A DNA stretch of 64,000 nucleotides from positions 124,001 to 188,000 of the forward strand of contig NZ_JAGFUX010000004.1 of NCBI RefSeq assembly GCF_017601095.1, in the 5' to 3' direction. The position numbers and the translations under genes are program-made. The notes beneath the pieces are model-generated. The model was given only the letters and a program-made list of their open reading frames with translations, was not told the origin of the DNA and did not search any database. The stretch is from Streptococcus suis. Lineage in GTDB: Bacteria; Bacillota; Bacilli; Lactobacillales; Streptococcaceae. Of this stretch, positions 23,173 to 34,469 are shown in pieces (the first letter of the stretch is position 1; each line of letters opens with the position of its first letter).

Positions 23173-25845
23173 ATGGAGAAAAGGTTTACAAGTTACTTAT
23201 ATCTTGGAAAAGATGAATATCGATATTTCGATTTGAAGGCAGCCTGTCAGGCTAGCGGGGTGGATATTCATACACTTCCCTATACTATTCGAGTGCTTTT
23301 AGAAAGTCTTCTCCGTAAAGAAGACGGTATCGATGTTGTGAAATCTCACATCGAAAATCTGATTGCCTACCAGGCAACTGCTCCGCAGGGAGAAATTCCC
23401 TTCAAGCCAAGCCGAGTTATATTGCAGGACTTCACTGGTGTGCCAGTTGTTGTTGACCTAGCTTCTATGCGTGATGCCGTTGTCAAACAAGGGGGCAATC
23501 CAGAAGTTATCAATCCAGAGATTCCTGTTGACCTAGTTATCGACCATAGTGTGCAGGTAGATGTATTTGGGAAAGGGACAGCCTTGGAAGAAAACATCGC
23601 CTTGGAATTTGAACGAAACCAAGAGCGTTACCAATTTTTAAAATGGGCAGAGCAGTCATTTGACAACTACCGAGCAGTTCCGCCTGCGACTGGAATTATC
23701 CACCAAGTCAACATTGAGTTTCTAAGTGATGTCATTATTGAAAAAGACGGCTGGCTCTATCCTGATTCCATGTTCGGAACAGACAGTCATACCACCATGA
23801 TCAACGGGATTGGTGTGCTTGGTTGGGGTGTCGGAGGGATTGAAGCTGAGGCGGCTATGTTGGGTGAGGCTTCCTATTTTCCAGTGCCAGAAGTGATTGG
23901 CGTGCGTCTGGTGGGGCACATGCCTAAGGTAGCAACAGCTACAGACCTAGCCTTGAAGGTCACTCAAGTTTTACGTCAGGAAAAGGTTGTTGGCAAGTTT
24001 GTGGAGTTTTTCGGACCTGGTCTTGCTTCTTTGACCTTGGCAGATCGTGCGACGGTTGCCAATATGGCTCCTGAATACGGAGCAACCTGTGGCTATTTCC
24101 CAATCGATGCGGAAACCCTCAATTATATGCGGTTGACCAATCGTTCAGAAGAGCAAATTGAACGGACAGAAGCCTATGCCAAAGCTAATCATTTCTTCTA
24201 TGATACAGAAAATATTCCAACCTATACCAAGGTTATTGAATTGGATTTGTCCAGCTTGACCCCGTCCATTTCAGGGCCAAAACGGCCACAGGATTTGATT
24301 GAGTTGGCACATACCAAGGAAGAGTTTCAGGCTAGTCTTGTCCGTGAAGCAGGGGTGCGTGGTTTTGGTTTGGAAAAGGAAGAGTTAGAAAAGACGGCAA
24401 CCGTCACCTTCCATTCAGGTCATAAGGAGGATATTCAGACTGGGCATGTTGCCATTGCGGCCATTACTTCTTGTACCAACACTTCAAACCCATACGTTCT
24501 CCTCGCAGCAGGGATTTTAGCCAAAAATGCTGTAGAGCGAGGCTTGACTGTTGCTAAGACGGTAAAAACGTCCTTGGCACCAGGTTCTAAGGTTGTTACT
24601 GGCTACTTGCGGGACTCAGGTTTGCAGACCTACCTAGATGCCCTTGGCTTTAATTTGGTCGGCTACGGCTGTACTACTTGTATCGGAAACTCGGGCGATT
24701 TATTGCCAGAAGTAGCTGAGGCTATCAAAGAGGAGGATTTGCTGGTATCGGCCGTTCTATCGGGGAACCGCAACTTTGAAGGGCGGATTAACCCCTTGGT
24801 CAAGGCCAATTTCTTGGCTAGTCCACCACTCGTTGTTGCCTATGCCTTGGCTGGTAACATGAATTGCGACCTGACTAGCGAGCCTTTAGGTTTTGACAAA
24901 GCAGGGCAGGCTGTTTATTTGGCAGATATCATGCCAAGTCGGGATGAAGTAGATGCCTATGTCGAACGTTATGTTACGCCAGATTTGTTCAAGGAAGAAT
25001 ATAAACAAGTCTTCACAGACAGTCAGGCTTGGAATGCGATTGAAACAGAAGCAAGTAAAAATTATCAGTGGGATAAACAGTCAACCTACATTCAAAATCC
25101 GCCTTACTTTGACAATTTGAAAGAGGATTTGACTTTGGAACCGTTGCGAGATCTAGCTGTTCTAGCTAAGTTTGGAGACACAGTTACTACCGACCATATT
25201 TCCCCAGCAGGAAATATTGCTCGGACAAGTCCAGCAGCACGCTATTTGGAAGAAAATGGTGTTGGCTTCATGGACTTCAACTCCTATGGTAGCCGTCGGG
25301 GGAACCATGAAGTTATGATGCGCGGAACCTTTGCTAATATCCGCATTAAGAATGAACTGGCGGACGGGAAAATTGGCGGCTGGACCCAGTACCAAGGTGA
25401 CATCGTGCCAATCTATGATGCAGCTATGGCTTATCAGGCGGCGGGTATCGGTAGTTTGGTCATTGCAGGAAAAGACTACGGCATGGGTTCTAGTCGAGAC
25501 TGGGCGGCCAAGGGAGCTAGCTTGCTGGGAGTTAAGGCTGTTTTGGCAGAATCCTTTGAACGTATCCACCGTTCTAACCTAGTTATGATGGGTGTCTTAC
25601 CTTTGCAATTCTTAGAAGGACAGACAGCCGAAAGTCTTGGTTTGACAGGTTTAGAACGCTATAATATTGATTTGCCAGCAGAGCCAGAAGTTGGCCAGTT
25701 GATTCAAGTTCGGGCGATTTCGGAAGAAGAGACCAAAGAATTTCAAGTTCGCCTGCGTTTCGATGCAGTAGCAGATATTCGTTACTACCGTCACGGAGGC
25801 ATTTTACCCATGGTGGTTAGAAAGAAATTAGGAGGAGCAGTATGA
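23173..25845 (+). CDS. acnA: Aconitate hydratase
   Basis: Isomerises citrate to isocitrate. The 890-residue AcnA-type enzyme carries the three [4Fe-4S] ligands Cys434 (SCTNTSNP), Cys500 and Cys503 (YGCTTCIG), and the C-terminal swivel domain with [13 protein letters not shown] 23173 is preferred because GAGGTG precedes it; GTG 23164 overlaps that site. It is followed by citrate synthase with a 4-base ATGA overlap and then isocitrate dehydrogenase, so the operon turns oxaloacetate and acetyl-CoA into 2-oxoglutarate for glutamate synthesis. Streptococci lack the rest of the TCA cycle. Confidence 0.96.
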   Translation: MEKRFTSYLYLGKDEYRYFDLKAACQASGVDIHTLPYTIRVLLESLLRKEDGIDVVKSHIENLIAYQATAPQGEIPFKPSRVILQDFTGVPVVVDLASMRDAVVKQGGNPEVINPEIPVDLVIDHSVQVDVFGKGTALEENIALEFERNQERYQFLKWAEQSFDNYRAVPPATGIIHQVNIEFLSDVIIEKDGWLYPDSMFGTDSHTTMINGIGVLGWGVGGIEAEAAMLGEASYFPVPEVIGVRLVGHMPKVATATDLALKVTQVLRQEKVVGKFVEFFGPGLASLTLADRATVANMAPEYGATCGYFPIDAETLNYMRLTNRSEEQIERTEAYAKANHFFYDTENIPTYTKVIELDLSSLTPSISGPKRPQDLIELAHTKEEFQASLVREAGVRGFGLEKEELEKTATVTFHSGHKEDIQTGHVAIAAITSCTNTSNPYVLLAAGILAKNAVERGLTVAKTVKTSLAPGSKVVTGYLRDSGLQTYLDALGFNLVGYGCTTCIGNSGDLLPEVAEAIKEEDLLVSAVLSGNRNFEGRINPLVKANFLASPPLVVAYALAGNMNCDLTSEPLGFDKAGQAVYLADIMPSRDEVDAYVERYVTPDLFKEEYKQVFTDSQAWNAIETEASKNYQWDKQSTYIQNPPYFDNLKEDLTLEPLRDLAVLAKFGDTVTTDHISPAGNIARTSPAARYLEENGVGFMDFNSYGSRRGNHEVMMRGTFANIRIKNELADGKIGGWTQYQGDIVPIYDAAMAYQAAGIGSLVIAGKDYGMGSSRDWAAKGASLLGVKAVLAESFERIHRSNLVMMGVLPLQFLEGQTAESLGLTGLERYNIDLPAEPEVGQLIQVRAISEEETKEFQVRLRFDAVADIRYYRHGGILPMVVRKKLGGAV

Positions 25846-26960
25846 CAGACAGTCAAGGTTTGAAGGACATGATTGCCTGTGAAACACGGATTTGTGCCAT
25901 TGAAAATGAGGCACTATCCTATGCAGGTTATGATATTTCGGAGTTGATGGACAACAATGCTTCATTTGAGGAGGTCATTTATCTTCTGTGGAATCTGCAT
26001 TTGCCGACCCAGATTGAGCTGAATTACTTTGAAAAAAGTCTGCGATCGGAGTATGCTATCTCTGATGCGGTGGAACAGTGTATTTTAATCCAATCCCGTA
26101 AGCACCTCCACCCCATGAGTGTCCTTCGTTCTACCGTTTCTCTTCTCGGTGTTTACAATGTGCGGGCTGAGGAAAGTTCTTTAGAAGCCCTCTATGACCA
26201 GTCCATTCAGATTATGGCCAAGGTTCCGACCATTATTGCCAGCTTTGCCCGTTTCCGTCAGGGGCTAACCCCTATCGAGCCAAGGGAAGACTTGGGTTTT
26301 GCGGCCAATTTCCTCTATATGCTGACAGGTGAGGAGCCGACTGAGCTACAGGTCAAGGCTTTCAACAAGGCCCTTGTCTTGCACGCAGACCATGAGCTCA
26401 ATGCCTCTACTTTTGCGGCACGGGTGACGGCTTCTACCCTGACAGACCTCTATTCCTGCGTGACGACAGCTATTGGTACGCTGAAGGGGTCGCTCCATGG
26501 CGGAGCAAACGAGCGAGTTTTCGATATGCTTCTAGCTATTCAGGAAAGCGGGGATACAGAAGGCTACTTACAGCAAAAATTAGACTCCAAAGAAAAGATC
26601 ATGGGCTTTGGGCACCGCGTTTATCGGACGGAAGACCCACGGCAAAAATATCTGAAGGAAATGGCCAGAGATTTAACGCTTGGAACAGAAAACGAGGCCT
26701 TCTATCAGTTGTCTCAGGAAGTAGAAGACTTCATCAAACATAAGAAGGGCTTGATTCCCAATGTCGATTTTTATTCGGCAACGGTTTACCATGCTCTCGG
26801 TATTGACAGTGATATTTTTACATTGATTTTTGCCATGAGCCGCATGGCAGGGTGGATTGCCCACGTACAAGAGCAACGCAAGAACAACAAGCTAATTCGC
26901 CCGCGTTCTTCTTATTTAGGTGCACGCAATCTGACCTATCTGCCTATTGGAAAGAGGTAA
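25842..26960 (+). CDS. citZ: Citrate synthase
   Basis: Condenses acetyl-CoA with oxaloacetate. The 372-residue type I-like enzyme has catalytic region [11 protein letters not shown] (His), the MGFGHRVYR motif with a second His, and [13 protein letters not shown] with the catalytic Asp. GGAGGAG precedes its ATG, which overlaps the acnA stop by four bases. It is the second gene of the acnA-citZ-icd operon. Confidence 0.95.
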   Translation: MTDSQGLKDMIACETRICAIENEALSYAGYDISELMDNNASFEEVIYLLWNLHLPTQIELNYFEKSLRSEYAISDAVEQCILIQSRKHLHPMSVLRSTVSLLGVYNVRAEESSLEALYDQSIQIMAKVPTIIASFARFRQGLTPIEPREDLGFAANFLYMLTGEEPTELQVKAFNKALVLHADHELNASTFAARVTASTLTDLYSCVTTAIGTLKGSLHGGANERVFDMLLAIQESGDTEGYLQQKLDSKEKIMGFGHRVYRTEDPRQKYLKEMARDLTLGTENEAFYQLSQEVEDFIKHKKGLIPNVDFYSATVYHALGIDSDIFTLIFAMSRMAGWIAHVQEQRKNNKLIRPRSSYLGARNLTYLPIGKR

Positions 26961-26963
26961 GTG

Positions 26964-28157
26964 ATGACAGAATTGATTCAAATGAAAGACGGGCACTTGC
27001 TGGTGCCAGATAGTCCAGTTATTCCCTATTTTGAAGGGGACGGAGTTGGTCAGGATATTTGGCCGGCTACGCAGGCTGTCGTAGATAAGGCAGTAGAGAA
27101 AGCTTATGGAGGTCGTCGCCGTATTGTCTGGGAACAGGTCCAGGCAGGAGAAGCGGCATTTGAAGCTCTCGGTACCTATCTGCCAGATGAGACTATTGAA
27201 CGAGTGAAGAAGACTTTGGTGGCTATCAAAGGTCCTCTTGGAACACCTGTTGGGAAAGGTCATCGTTCTCTCAATGTTGCCTTGCGACAGGACTTGGACC
27301 TCTATGCCTGTGTCCGTCCGATTCGCTATTTTAAGGGGGTGCCGAGTCCTCTCAAGGAGCCTGAAAAGACACAGATGACCATTTTCCGTGAGAATACAGA
27401 AGATATTTACGCGGGTATTGAGTGGGATAAAGGAACAGAGGAAGTGGCTCAAGTGCTAGCTTTTCTACAAGAAAAAATGGGTGTTAGCAAGATCCGTTTC
27501 CCAGAAACCTCCAGTATCGGTATCAAACCCATTTCGCAAGAAGGCAGTCAACGGCTAATTCGGGCTGCGATTGACTATGCCTTGAAAGAAAAATTGACGA
27601 CCGTAACCTTGGTTCACAAGGGCAATATCCAGAAATTTACAGAAGGTGGCTTCAGAAAATGGGGCTATGAGTTGGCTCAGGCTGAATATGCAGACCAGCT
27701 AGCGAGTGGGGAATTGATTGTCAATGACATCATTGCTGATAATTTCTTGCAGCAGGTTCTTCTAGCCCCAGAACAATTTCAGGTTGTTGCCTTGACCAAT
27801 CTAAACGGTGACTACGCTAGTGATGCCTTGGCGGCTCAGGTTGGTGGGGTTGGCATTGCTCCTGGTGCCAATATCAATTACCAGACGGGACATGCTATTT
27901 TTGAGGCGACTCATGGCACTGCTCCAGATATTGCGGGTCAGAACAAGGCAAATCCATCTTCCTTATTGTTATCTGCAGTAATGCTCTTGGAATATATCGG
28001 TTGGAAAGAAGCGGCAGACGAAATTGTGCGAGCGCTTGAGAATGCATTTTCTAGTAAAGTCTTTACGATTGACCTGGCTCAGCCCTCTAAGGTGGAGGCA
28101 AGATCCACATCTGAATTTGTTGATTATTTAATAGAAGTGATTGGGGGACTAAATTAA
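26964..28157 (+). CDS. icd: Isocitrate dehydrogenase (NADP-type)
   Basis: Oxidatively decarboxylates isocitrate to 2-oxoglutarate. The 397-residue protein has the substrate loop [21 protein letters not shown] with its phosphorylatable-type Ser region, [14 protein letters not shown], and the nucleotide-binding [17 protein letters not shown]. These match prokaryotic NADP-dependent enzymes. AAAGAGG overlaps the citZ end, and the start is three bases after the citZ stop. Last gene of the operon; no clear intrinsic terminator is seen before ptsH. Confidence 0.94.
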   Translation: MTELIQMKDGHLLVPDSPVIPYFEGDGVGQDIWPATQAVVDKAVEKAYGGRRRIVWEQVQAGEAAFEALGTYLPDETIERVKKTLVAIKGPLGTPVGKGHRSLNVALRQDLDLYACVRPIRYFKGVPSPLKEPEKTQMTIFRENTEDIYAGIEWDKGTEEVAQVLAFLQEKMGVSKIRFPETSSIGIKPISQEGSQRLIRAAIDYALKEKLTTVTLVHKGNIQKFTEGGFRKWGYELAQAEYADQLASGELIVNDIIADNFLQQVLLAPEQFQVVALTNLNGDYASDALAAQVGGVGIAPGANINYQTGHAIFEATHGTAPDIAGQNKANPSSLLLSAVMLLEYIGWKEAADEIVRALENAFSSKVFTIDLAQPSKVEARSTSEFVDYLIEVIGGLN

Positions 28158-28206
28158 ATTTCTCCTATTTTAATCAGTTGAAAATCTGAAAGTGGACAAA
28201 AAAATC

Positions 28207-28235
28207 TTGAAAATGATTTCAAAAAGTGGTATAAT
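28207..28235 (+). promoter_or_regulatory. Promoter of ptsHI
   Basis: TTGAAA (28207-28212) and TATAAT (28230-28235) with 17-base spacing; the -10 is TG-extended. It leaves a leader of about 60 bases before ptsH. Confidence 0.8.
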
Positions 28236-28299
28236 GCTCTTTGTAAGGGTTATCATTGGGTAACCTACAATTTTTGATAAAATAAAGGAGAATCCAACT

Positions 28300-28563
28300 A
28301 TGGCTTCAAAAGATTTCCACATTGTGGCAGAAACTGGTATTCACGCACGTCCAGCAACTTTGCTTGTTCAAACAGCTAGTAAATTCGCTTCAGACATCAC
28401 TTTGAACTACAAAGATAAGTCTGTAAACCTTAAGTCTATCATGGGTGTTATGAGTCTTGGTGTTGGCCAAGGTGCTGACGTAACAATCACTGCTGAAGGT
28501 GCTGATGCTGACGACGCAATCGCAGCAATCACTGAAACAATGGACAAAGAAGGATTGGCATAA
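28300..28563 (+). CDS. ptsH: Phosphocarrier protein HPr
   Basis: Carries phosphate from enzyme I to the sugar-specific PTS permeases. The 87-residue protein has the active His15 in TGIHARPA and the regulatory Ser46 (NLKSIMGV) that HPr kinase phosphorylates for CcpA-mediated catabolite control. AAAGGAG precedes the start. ptsI follows after four bases, and codon use is strongly biased as for a very abundant protein. Confidence 0.98.
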   Translation: MASKDFHIVAETGIHARPATLLVQTASKFASDITLNYKDKSVNLKSIMGVMSLGVGQGADVTITAEGADADDAIAAITETMDKEGLA

Positions 28564-28567
28564 GAAT

Positions 28568-30301
28568 ATGACAGAAATGCTTAAAGGAATTGCAGCATCT
28601 GACGGTGTTGCCGTTGCTAAGGCATATCTACTCGTTCAGCCAGATTTGTCATTTGAAACTGTTACAGTTGAAGATACAAATGCAGAAGAAGCTCGTTTGG
28701 ATGCAGCTCTTGAAGCATCGCAAAACGAGCTTTCTCTTATTCGTGAGAACGCAGTAGCTAGCCTTGGTGAAGAAGCCGCAGCTGTATTTGATGCGCATTT
28801 TATGGTTCTTGCTGACCCAGAAATGGTTGGTCAGATTAAAGAAACAATCCGTGCTAAGAAAACAAATGCAGAAACTGGTTTGAAAGAAGTAACGGATATG
28901 TTTATCGCGATCTTTGAAGGTATGGATGACAACCCATACATGCAAGAGCGTGCGGCAGATATTCGCGACGTAACCAAGCGTGTCTTGGCTAACCTTCTTG
29001 GTGTTCGTCTTCCAAACCCATCTGCTATCAATGAAGAGTCAATTGTTATCGCGCATGACTTGACACCTTCAGATACTGCACAATTGAATAAACAGTTTGT
29101 AAAAGCCTTTGTAACCAACATTGGTGGACGTACAAGCCACTCAGCTATCATGGCTCGTACACTTGAAATCGCTGCTGTTTTGGGTACAAATAACATCACT
29201 GAAATTGTTAAAGACGGCGATGTTCTTGCTGTTAACGGTATCACAGGTGATGTTATTATCAACCCAACTGAAGAACAGATTGCAGAATTCAAAGTAGCCG
29301 GTGAAGCTTATGCCAAACAAAAAGCTGAATGGGCTTTGTTAAAAGATGCTCAAACAGTTACAGCTGACGGTAAACACTTTGAATTGGCAGCAAATATCGG
29401 TACACCGAAAGACGTTGAAGGTGTAAATGATAACGGTGCAGAAGCAGTTGGTCTTTACCGTACAGAATTCTTGTACATGGATTCACAAGACTTCCCAACT
29501 GAAGACGAGCAATACGAAGCTTACAAGGCTGTTCTTGAAGGTATGAACGGCAAGCCTGTTGTGGTTCGTACAATGGATATTGGTGGTGATAAGGAACTTC
29601 CTTACTTCGATCTTCCACACGAAATGAACCCATTCCTAGGTTTCCGCGCCCTTCGTATCTCTATCTCTGAGACTGGTAACCAGATGTTCCGTACTCAGTT
29701 GCGTGCCCTTCTTCGTTCATCAGTACATGGTAAACTTCGTATCATGTTCCCGATGGTTGCCTTGTTGACAGAATTCCGTGCGGCAAAAGCAATCCTTGAA
29801 GAAGAAAAAGCGAACTTGTTGGCAGAAGGTGTAGCAGTTGCGGACGATATCCAAGTTGGTATCATGATTGAAATCCCTGCAGCAGCAATGATTGCAGACC
29901 AATTTGCTAAAGAAGTTGACTTCTTCTCAATTGGTACAAACGACCTTATCCAGTACACAATGGCAGCAGACCGTATGAACGAGCAAGTTTCATACCTTTA
30001 CCAACCTTACAACCCGTCTATCCTTCGCTTGATCAACAACGTTATCAAAGCTGCACATGCAGAAGGCAAATGGGCTGGTATGTGTGGTGAGATGGCTGGT
30101 GACCAACAAGCTGTTCCACTTCTTGTAGGTATGGGCTTGGATGAGTTCTCTATGAGCGCAACTTCTGTACTTCGTACACGTAGTCTCATGAAGACACTTG
30201 ACACCGCTAAAATGGAAGAATATGCTCACCGTGCTTTGACAGAATGTGCTACGGCAGAAGAAGTTCTTGAACTTCAAAAAGAGTATGTTGATTTCGACTA
30301 A
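28568..30301 (+). CDS. ptsI: PTS enzyme I
   Basis: Phosphoenolpyruvate-protein phosphotransferase, the first step of the PTS in the cytoplasm. The 577-residue protein has phospho-His191 in [12 protein letters not shown] and the C-terminal PEP-binding barrel with [14 protein letters not shown] and the Cys-containing [11 protein letters not shown] 28568 gives the normal family length; the 23 open codons upstream lie in ptsH. It forms one operon with ptsH and ends at a terminator. Confidence 0.98.
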   Translation: MTEMLKGIAASDGVAVAKAYLLVQPDLSFETVTVEDTNAEEARLDAALEASQNELSLIRENAVASLGEEAAAVFDAHFMVLADPEMVGQIKETIRAKKTNAETGLKEVTDMFIAIFEGMDDNPYMQERAADIRDVTKRVLANLLGVRLPNPSAINEESIVIAHDLTPSDTAQLNKQFVKAFVTNIGGRTSHSAIMARTLEIAAVLGTNNITEIVKDGDVLAVNGITGDVIINPTEEQIAEFKVAGEAYAKQKAEWALLKDAQTVTADGKHFELAANIGTPKDVEGVNDNGAEAVGLYRTEFLYMDSQDFPTEDEQYEAYKAVLEGMNGKPVVVRTMDIGGDKELPYFDLPHEMNPFLGFRALRISISETGNQMFRTQLRALLRSSVHGKLRIMFPMVALLTEFRAAKAILEEEKANLLAEGVAVADDIQVGIMIEIPAAAMIADQFAKEVDFFSIGTNDLIQYTMAADRMNEQVSYLYQPYNPSILRLINNVIKAAHAEGKWAGMCGEMAGDQQAVPLLVGMGLDEFSMSATSVLRTRSLMKTLDTAKMEEYAHRALTECATAEEVLELQKEYVDFD

Positions 30302-30307
30302 TCATTG

Positions 30308-30339
30308 AAAAAAGCAGGGATTGAATCCTTGCTTTTTTT
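30308..30339 (+). terminator. Terminator of ptsHI
   Basis: AAAAAAGCAGGGAT pairs with ATCCTTGCTTTTTTT around a 3-base loop. Confidence 0.9.
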
Positions 30340-30348
30340 ACTGTTCAC

Positions 30349-30378
30349 AAAATAGACTTGCCGGGGCAAGTCTATTTT
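30349..30378. terminator. Terminator hairpin of the DUF1846 gene
   Basis: AAAATAGACTTGCC (30349-30362) and GGCAAGTCTATTTT (30365-30378) form a perfect 14-bp stem, six bases from the DUF1846 stop on the minus strand. It may act in both directions. Confidence 0.8.
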
Positions 30379-30383
30379 AGTCT

Positions 30384-31871
30384 TTAGTTCTTCTGATAAA
30401 ACTTATTGTGCTGATAGATAGGATCAAAGGTTAAGTTGATACCTAGTTTACGGAGAACGCTCTTGTCTTCATCGGATAGGATAACGGTTGAGTGGGCTTC
30501 GCTACCATTTAATTGGCCCAATTCTTTCATGGCACGTGCAGCAAGAGGGCTGTCTTGTGCGGTGATAGCAAGGGCGTTAAGGATTTCACTTGCATCGAGT
30601 CGTGTATTTGTCTTATCCAGATAATCTGCCTTCAATTCTTGAATTGGACGGATGTAGTTTGGTTCGATGAGAAGTGTTTCATCATCGATTTTAGCAATTT
30701 GCTTGATGGCATTGAGTAGGACAGTTGCAGTTGGCTTGAGGAGGTCGGACGTCTTACCTGTGACAATCTCACCATTTGGCAACTGAATAGCAAGGGCAGG
30801 GCTAGTTGTCAGCTCTGCTTTTTCGCGTGCAGCGATAACAACCTTACGATCGGCTGGTGTCACGCCGACTTCATTCATGAGGAGTTCAATCTTTTTAACT
30901 GCTTGCTCACCAATCCGCTCTGCCTTGAAATCAACGAGTGTCTGATAGTAGCGGCGGATGATTTCTTGCTTGGAAGCCTCAATAGCAGCTTCTTCATCTA
31001 CGATAGAATAGCCCACCATGTTAACGCCCATGTCAGTTGGTGAAGCATAAGGGGATTTGTTCAAAATACGTTCAAAGGTGCGGTTGAGGACAGGGAAGAC
31101 CTCGATGTCACGGTTGTAGTTGACCGCAGTTTTGCCGTAAGTTTGCAGGTGGAAGGGGTCAATCATGTTGAGGTCGTCCAGGTCGGCAGTTGCTGCTTCG
31201 TAAGCCAAGTTTACTGGGTGGTGGAGTGGCAAGTTCCAAACTGGGAAGGTTTCAAACTTGGCATAGCCAGAAGTTACCCCATTTAACTGGTCATGGTAGA
31301 GCTGGGAGATACAGGTCGCTAATTTCCCTGAACCAGGTCCAGGTGCTGTGACGACAACCAGATTGCGACTGGTTTCAATGTAGTCATTTTTGCCCATACC
31401 TTCTGGTGAAATGATGTGGTCGATATCAGAAGGATAACCCTTGATTGGGTAGTGGAGATAGGACTTGATGCCATGTTTTTCCAACTGTTTGCGGAAGGCA
31501 TCTGCTGCTGGTTGGTTGCGGTACTGGGTAATGACCACAGAACCAACATAAATATCAATATCATTGAAGGTATCAATCAAGCGGAAGACTTCTTGGTCGT
31601 AAGAAATGCCTAGGTCGCCACGTGCCTTAGAATGTTCGATATTGCTGGCATTGATGGCGATGACAATCTCTACTTGATCTTTTAGCTCTTGGAGGAGTTT
31701 GATTTTATTATCTGGTTCATAGCCAGGAAGTACACGGGCTGCGTGGAAATCTTCCAACATTTTTCCACCAAATTCCATATAGAGCTTGCCTTCAAATTGG
31801 GCAATACGCTCTAAAATGTGATCACGTTGCAAATTCAAGTATTTAGTTGAATCAAATGCGATTTTTTTCAT
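30384..31871 (-). CDS. DUF1846 family protein
   Basis: A 495-residue cytoplasmic protein of the DUF1846 family, which is widespread in Firmicutes and has solved structures but no proven reaction. The region [23 protein letters not shown] (about 170-192) looks like a phosphate-binding loop, and a Rossmann-like arrangement is likely. ATG 31871 is chosen because GGAGG stands upstream and the N-terminus MKKIAFDS is family-typical. It has its own strong promoter and a short leader containing an intrinsic terminator, so it appears to be controlled by premature termination. Confidence 0.88.
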   Translation of the reverse strand: MKKIAFDSTKYLNLQRDHILERIAQFEGKLYMEFGGKMLEDFHAARVLPGYEPDNKIKLLQELKDQVEIVIAINASNIEHSKARGDLGISYDQEVFRLIDTFNDIDIYVGSVVITQYRNQPAADAFRKQLEKHGIKSYLHYPIKGYPSDIDHIISPEGMGKNDYIETSRNLVVVTAPGPGSGKLATCISQLYHDQLNGVTSGYAKFETFPVWNLPLHHPVNLAYEAATADLDDLNMIDPFHLQTYGKTAVNYNRDIEVFPVLNRTFERILNKSPYASPTDMGVNMVGYSIVDEEAAIEASKQEIIRRYYQTLVDFKAERIGEQAVKKIELLMNEVGVTPADRKVVIAAREKAELTTSPALAIQLPNGEIVTGKTSDLLKPTATVLLNAIKQIAKIDDETLLIEPNYIRPIQELKADYLDKTNTRLDASEILNALAITAQDSPLAARAMKELGQLNGSEAHSTVILSDEDKSVLRKLGINLTFDPIYQHNKFYQKN

Positions 31872-31975
31872 TATAAATATGTCCTCCAAATGTGTATTTA
31901 TCTCTGGGAAAACAAAAAATAGCTCCCTAAAACTAGGGAGCCTTTTCTCCGACCTCTCAAATGAGGTGCCCGAAC
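31872..31975 (-). promoter_or_regulatory. Compact attenuator-like leader of the DUF1846 gene
   Basis: The minus-strand RNA starts near 31972, forms an ACCTC / GAGGT hairpin, then offers GGAG to pair with CTCC of the next stem. That next stem, GCTCCCTA / TAGGGAGC (31919-31940 region) followed by TATTTTTTG, is an intrinsic terminator ending near 31913. Terminator and alternative pairing within about 60 bases suggest a small riboswitch or protein-controlled attenuator. It matches no class I can name with confidence. Confidence 0.6.
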
Positions 31976-31978
31976 AAT

Positions 31979-32007
31979 ACTATAACAAACTGTGCTAATC
32001 TTGTCAA
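31979..32007 (-). promoter_or_regulatory. Promoter of the DUF1846 gene
   Basis: On the minus strand TTGACA (32002-32007) and TATAGT (31979-31984) with 17-base spacing, a near-consensus promoter. CCGAACAAT on the plus strand at the initiation site resembles a PurR box core, with poor flanks. Confidence 0.85.
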
Positions 32008-32048
32008 GAAAAAGTCAGATAGTAAGGAAATTAAACAATTGCTTAAAA

Positions 32049-32103
32049 AATATTTAATTTTTATAAAATTAAATATTGACTTTATTTAAATAAAGCGTAA
32101 AAT
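32049..32103 (+). promoter_or_regulatory. Large AT palindrome and promoter of the exporter operon
   Basis: AATATTTAATTTT (32049-32061) and AAAATTAAATATT (32065-32077) are perfect 13-base inverted arms around TAT. The right arm runs into the -35 TTGACT (32076-32081); a TAAAAT -10 follows at 32098-32103. A further half-site AAATATTTAATT lies at about 32114. An ArsR-type operator is likely. Confidence 0.7.
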
Positions 32104-32144
32104 AATATTAAGTAAATATTTAATTGATGTTTAAGGAGATGTTT

Positions 32145-33416
32145 ATGAAAAAGTTGATTCACAATAAATTATTTCTATCCAGCTTTGTAGCGGATTTGAT
32201 TTCCAACTTTGGTGACACACTCTACTACCTAGCCCTGATGAACTATGTCTTACTTCTACCAGATACCAAGTTTGCCTTGGCTATGATTACCGCATCTGAA
32301 ACCTTGCCGATTTTGGCTGGCCTCTTTATCGGGATTTGGGCGGACAAGACTAAAAATAAACTGGATACCATTCTTGCAACCCTGCTGGTTCGTGTCGGCT
32401 TGTATGCCCTTGTTGGTTTCTTGATGGGTTTTACACCAGCCCTCTGGGTTGTAGCAGTCGTTTGTGTGGTCAATTTCCTATCTGACTTGGCTGGTCAGTA
32501 TGAAAACGGCCTTTATATGCCACTTAGCCTGCGGGTCTTGGAGGCAGAAGACCGTGAAACTGCTATGGCCTTTAAGAACACCGTGGGCGGAATCTTGATG
32601 ATTGTCTTTCGATCCAGCGGTGCCATCCTGATCGGATTTATGTCCTATCAAAACCTAGCCTTCTTCAACGCTGGAACCTTCTTGGTCAGCCTTGCGATTA
32701 TGGCAGGTCTGCGTCCAGCTTTTGCCAAGTTGTTGAAAGAAAATCCAATCCAAGAGGCTGATCAAACTGAAACAGAAGCAGGCATTATCAAGGAGATGCG
32801 TCAGAGTCTCAAAGAATCTTATCAAGCCGTTCAAAAGATTCCACTGCTAAAGGTTTCAATTCTGACCATTGCGGGCATAAATACAGTTTTTTCTGCCATA
32901 TCTCCCTTGGTTATCCTGTCTATGAAGGAATTTTCAGACTTCGTGATTGTCAATTCTGGCATAACTCTTGCTTTGGTCTTTAATCTATTTTCTGTCGGCT
33001 ACATCCTTGGATCTAGTCTAGGTATGGCTTTCTTCAAACATATCAGCTTGTCAAATCTGCTCAAGTGTTGTACAGTTTTGTCGGTCATCCTGTTTGTTGG
33101 CTTCTACCTTCATAATATTTATATTGTGATGGCGACTATCTTAGTCACTACCATGACGACTGGTATTATCAATCCCAAATTGTATGCCCTGATAATGAAT
33201 GAACTACCCGAAGATAAATTGGCGACCATCAATGCAGGAATGGGGACTATATTTAATATTGGGATGCTTGCAGGTCAAGCCTTGGTCGCCCTTATGGTAA
33301 CAATCTTATCTGTTACAAGCATTTCCCTCATCTTCCTCTTGCTTTCTGTAGGACTAGTAAGCTATACTATTCTTGTGGGGCGTAGGCCTAAAAATGAAGT
33401 AGTTGTTAAAGCTTAG
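32145..33416 (+). CDS. MFS exporter
   Basis: A 423-residue major facilitator protein with 12 predicted transmembrane helices, of the MFS_3/enterobactin-exporter type. It has the loop-2 motif region GIWADKTKNKLDTI near residue 70 and a cytoplasmic charged loop about 205-235. The substrate is unknown; drug or metabolite export is the usual role. ATG 32145 follows AAGGAG at 32133-32138. The downstream regulator gene starts 11 bases after the stop, so the pair forms a regulated efflux operon. Confidence 0.85.
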   Translation: MKKLIHNKLFLSSFVADLISNFGDTLYYLALMNYVLLLPDTKFALAMITASETLPILAGLFIGIWADKTKNKLDTILATLLVRVGLYALVGFLMGFTPALWVVAVVCVVNFLSDLAGQYENGLYMPLSLRVLEAEDRETAMAFKNTVGGILMIVFRSSGAILIGFMSYQNLAFFNAGTFLVSLAIMAGLRPAFAKLLKENPIQEADQTETEAGIIKEMRQSLKESYQAVQKIPLLKVSILTIAGINTVFSAISPLVILSMKEFSDFVIVNSGITLALVFNLFSVGYILGSSLGMAFFKHISLSNLLKCCTVLSVILFVGFYLHNIYIVMATILVTTMTTGIINPKLYALIMNELPEDKLATINAGMGTIFNIGMLAGQALVALMVTILSVTSISLIFLLLSVGLVSYTILVGRRPKNEVVVKA

Positions 33417-33427
33417 AAAGTATGTGT

Positions 33428-34468
33428 ATGAAATTAGATTATCGTGATTACCGAAGCGAAATTGTTGAAAAGTTCTTTATTCCCTTGATTGTCAAGGAGC
33501 GTGAGGAGCCGTTTGAAGCGGATTTTTCACAGAAAGAGAAAGACATTCTCAAAGATGCCTTGGATATTCGTGATGAGATTGAAGAAAAGTTGACAGATTT
33601 TCTTCAGGAAGTCAATCAAGTCTTTGTGTGGGGACATATTTTTAACATTTTGCATAGTCTTTATTTTTATCTCTTGAATGATGGGCAGGATCCAAAGACA
33701 GTCGAGGAGGCTTGTCAGCTGATCTTGGCCTTATCGCAAGAAGAGGTAGAAGATGCCATGCGGACCATGTTGGCGTCTGAAAATGACGGACATCGTGAGA
33801 AGACCCTCAGCCTCATGGAACTTTTGGAAAAAACGGATAAAAAGCCGGCAGATAAGTGGTACTGGTCATTGGCTATCCGTAATCCCCTGGAAACAGTTCA
33901 GCGGTCTGTCGATCTCCTGAACAAGCTACTCCCAATCTACCAGCCCTATTTTGAGCAGGCAAGGGCGGAGAGGGAAGAATTTGCTAGAGATTTTGACATT
34001 GAAAAACTCTACAGAGAATCCAAGCAGTTAGCCATGACCAGCTTGGATAGCTTGGGAGTGGAAAATGCTCCATTTTTTGTCCTCAGTCCATGGTGTTTCT
34101 GGTTTGCCTATTACGGCAATGAAGAATTTGACACTATGAAGGTTGCTCTTTTGGCTTCCTGTCGGATCGACCAGATTATGCTGTCCAATGATGAGCTGGA
34201 TCTGGATGATTTGACAAGGGCTCTTAAAGTCATCAGCGACAGCACGCGTTATCAGGTCTTGGTGGAACTGACCAAGCCCCATGCCAAGAGCAAGGACATT
34301 GCAGAACGCCTGGCTATTACAGGGGCGGCAGTGTCTTTCCACACCCAAAAGCTGATTAACGGTGACTTACTTCTCTTCAATACAAAAAATAGCGATGTCA
34401 AATACAGTGTTAATCGCGACCTGCTCAAAGAGGTAATTGCTAAGTTGAAAGAGGATTTTGATTTGTAA
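33428..34468 (+). CDS. Long ArsR-type transcriptional regulator
   Basis: The 346-residue protein has a helical N-terminal domain of about 255 residues and a C-terminal winged helix (ALKVISDSTRYQVLVELTKP and KDIAERLAITGAAVSFHTQKL, about 270-325) of ArsR/DUF5937-like type. Ordinary ArsR repressors are near 100 residues, so the N-terminal part is probably a ligand or dimerisation domain. ATG 33428 gives better spacing to GAAAG than ATG 33422. It lies in the exporter operon behind the AT palindrome, consistent with autoregulation. Confidence 0.8.
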   Translation: MKLDYRDYRSEIVEKFFIPLIVKEREEPFEADFSQKEKDILKDALDIRDEIEEKLTDFLQEVNQVFVWGHIFNILHSLYFYLLNDGQDPKTVEEACQLILALSQEEVEDAMRTMLASENDGHREKTLSLMELLEKTDKKPADKWYWSLAIRNPLETVQRSVDLLNKLLPIYQPYFEQARAEREEFARDFDIEKLYRESKQLAMTSLDSLGVENAPFFVLSPWCFWFAYYGNEEFDTMKVALLASCRIDQIMLSNDELDLDDLTRALKVISDSTRYQVLVELTKPHAKSKDIAERLAITGAAVSFHTQKLINGDLLLFNTKNSDVKYSVNRDLLKEVIAKLKEDFDL

Positions 34469-34469
34469 A

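Noticed and set aside
31872-31975. PyrR attenuator or other named riboswitch before the DUF1846 gene
   Set aside because: Only part of the PyrR loop consensus matches and the gene is not a pyrimidine gene; no named class fits well enough to assert.
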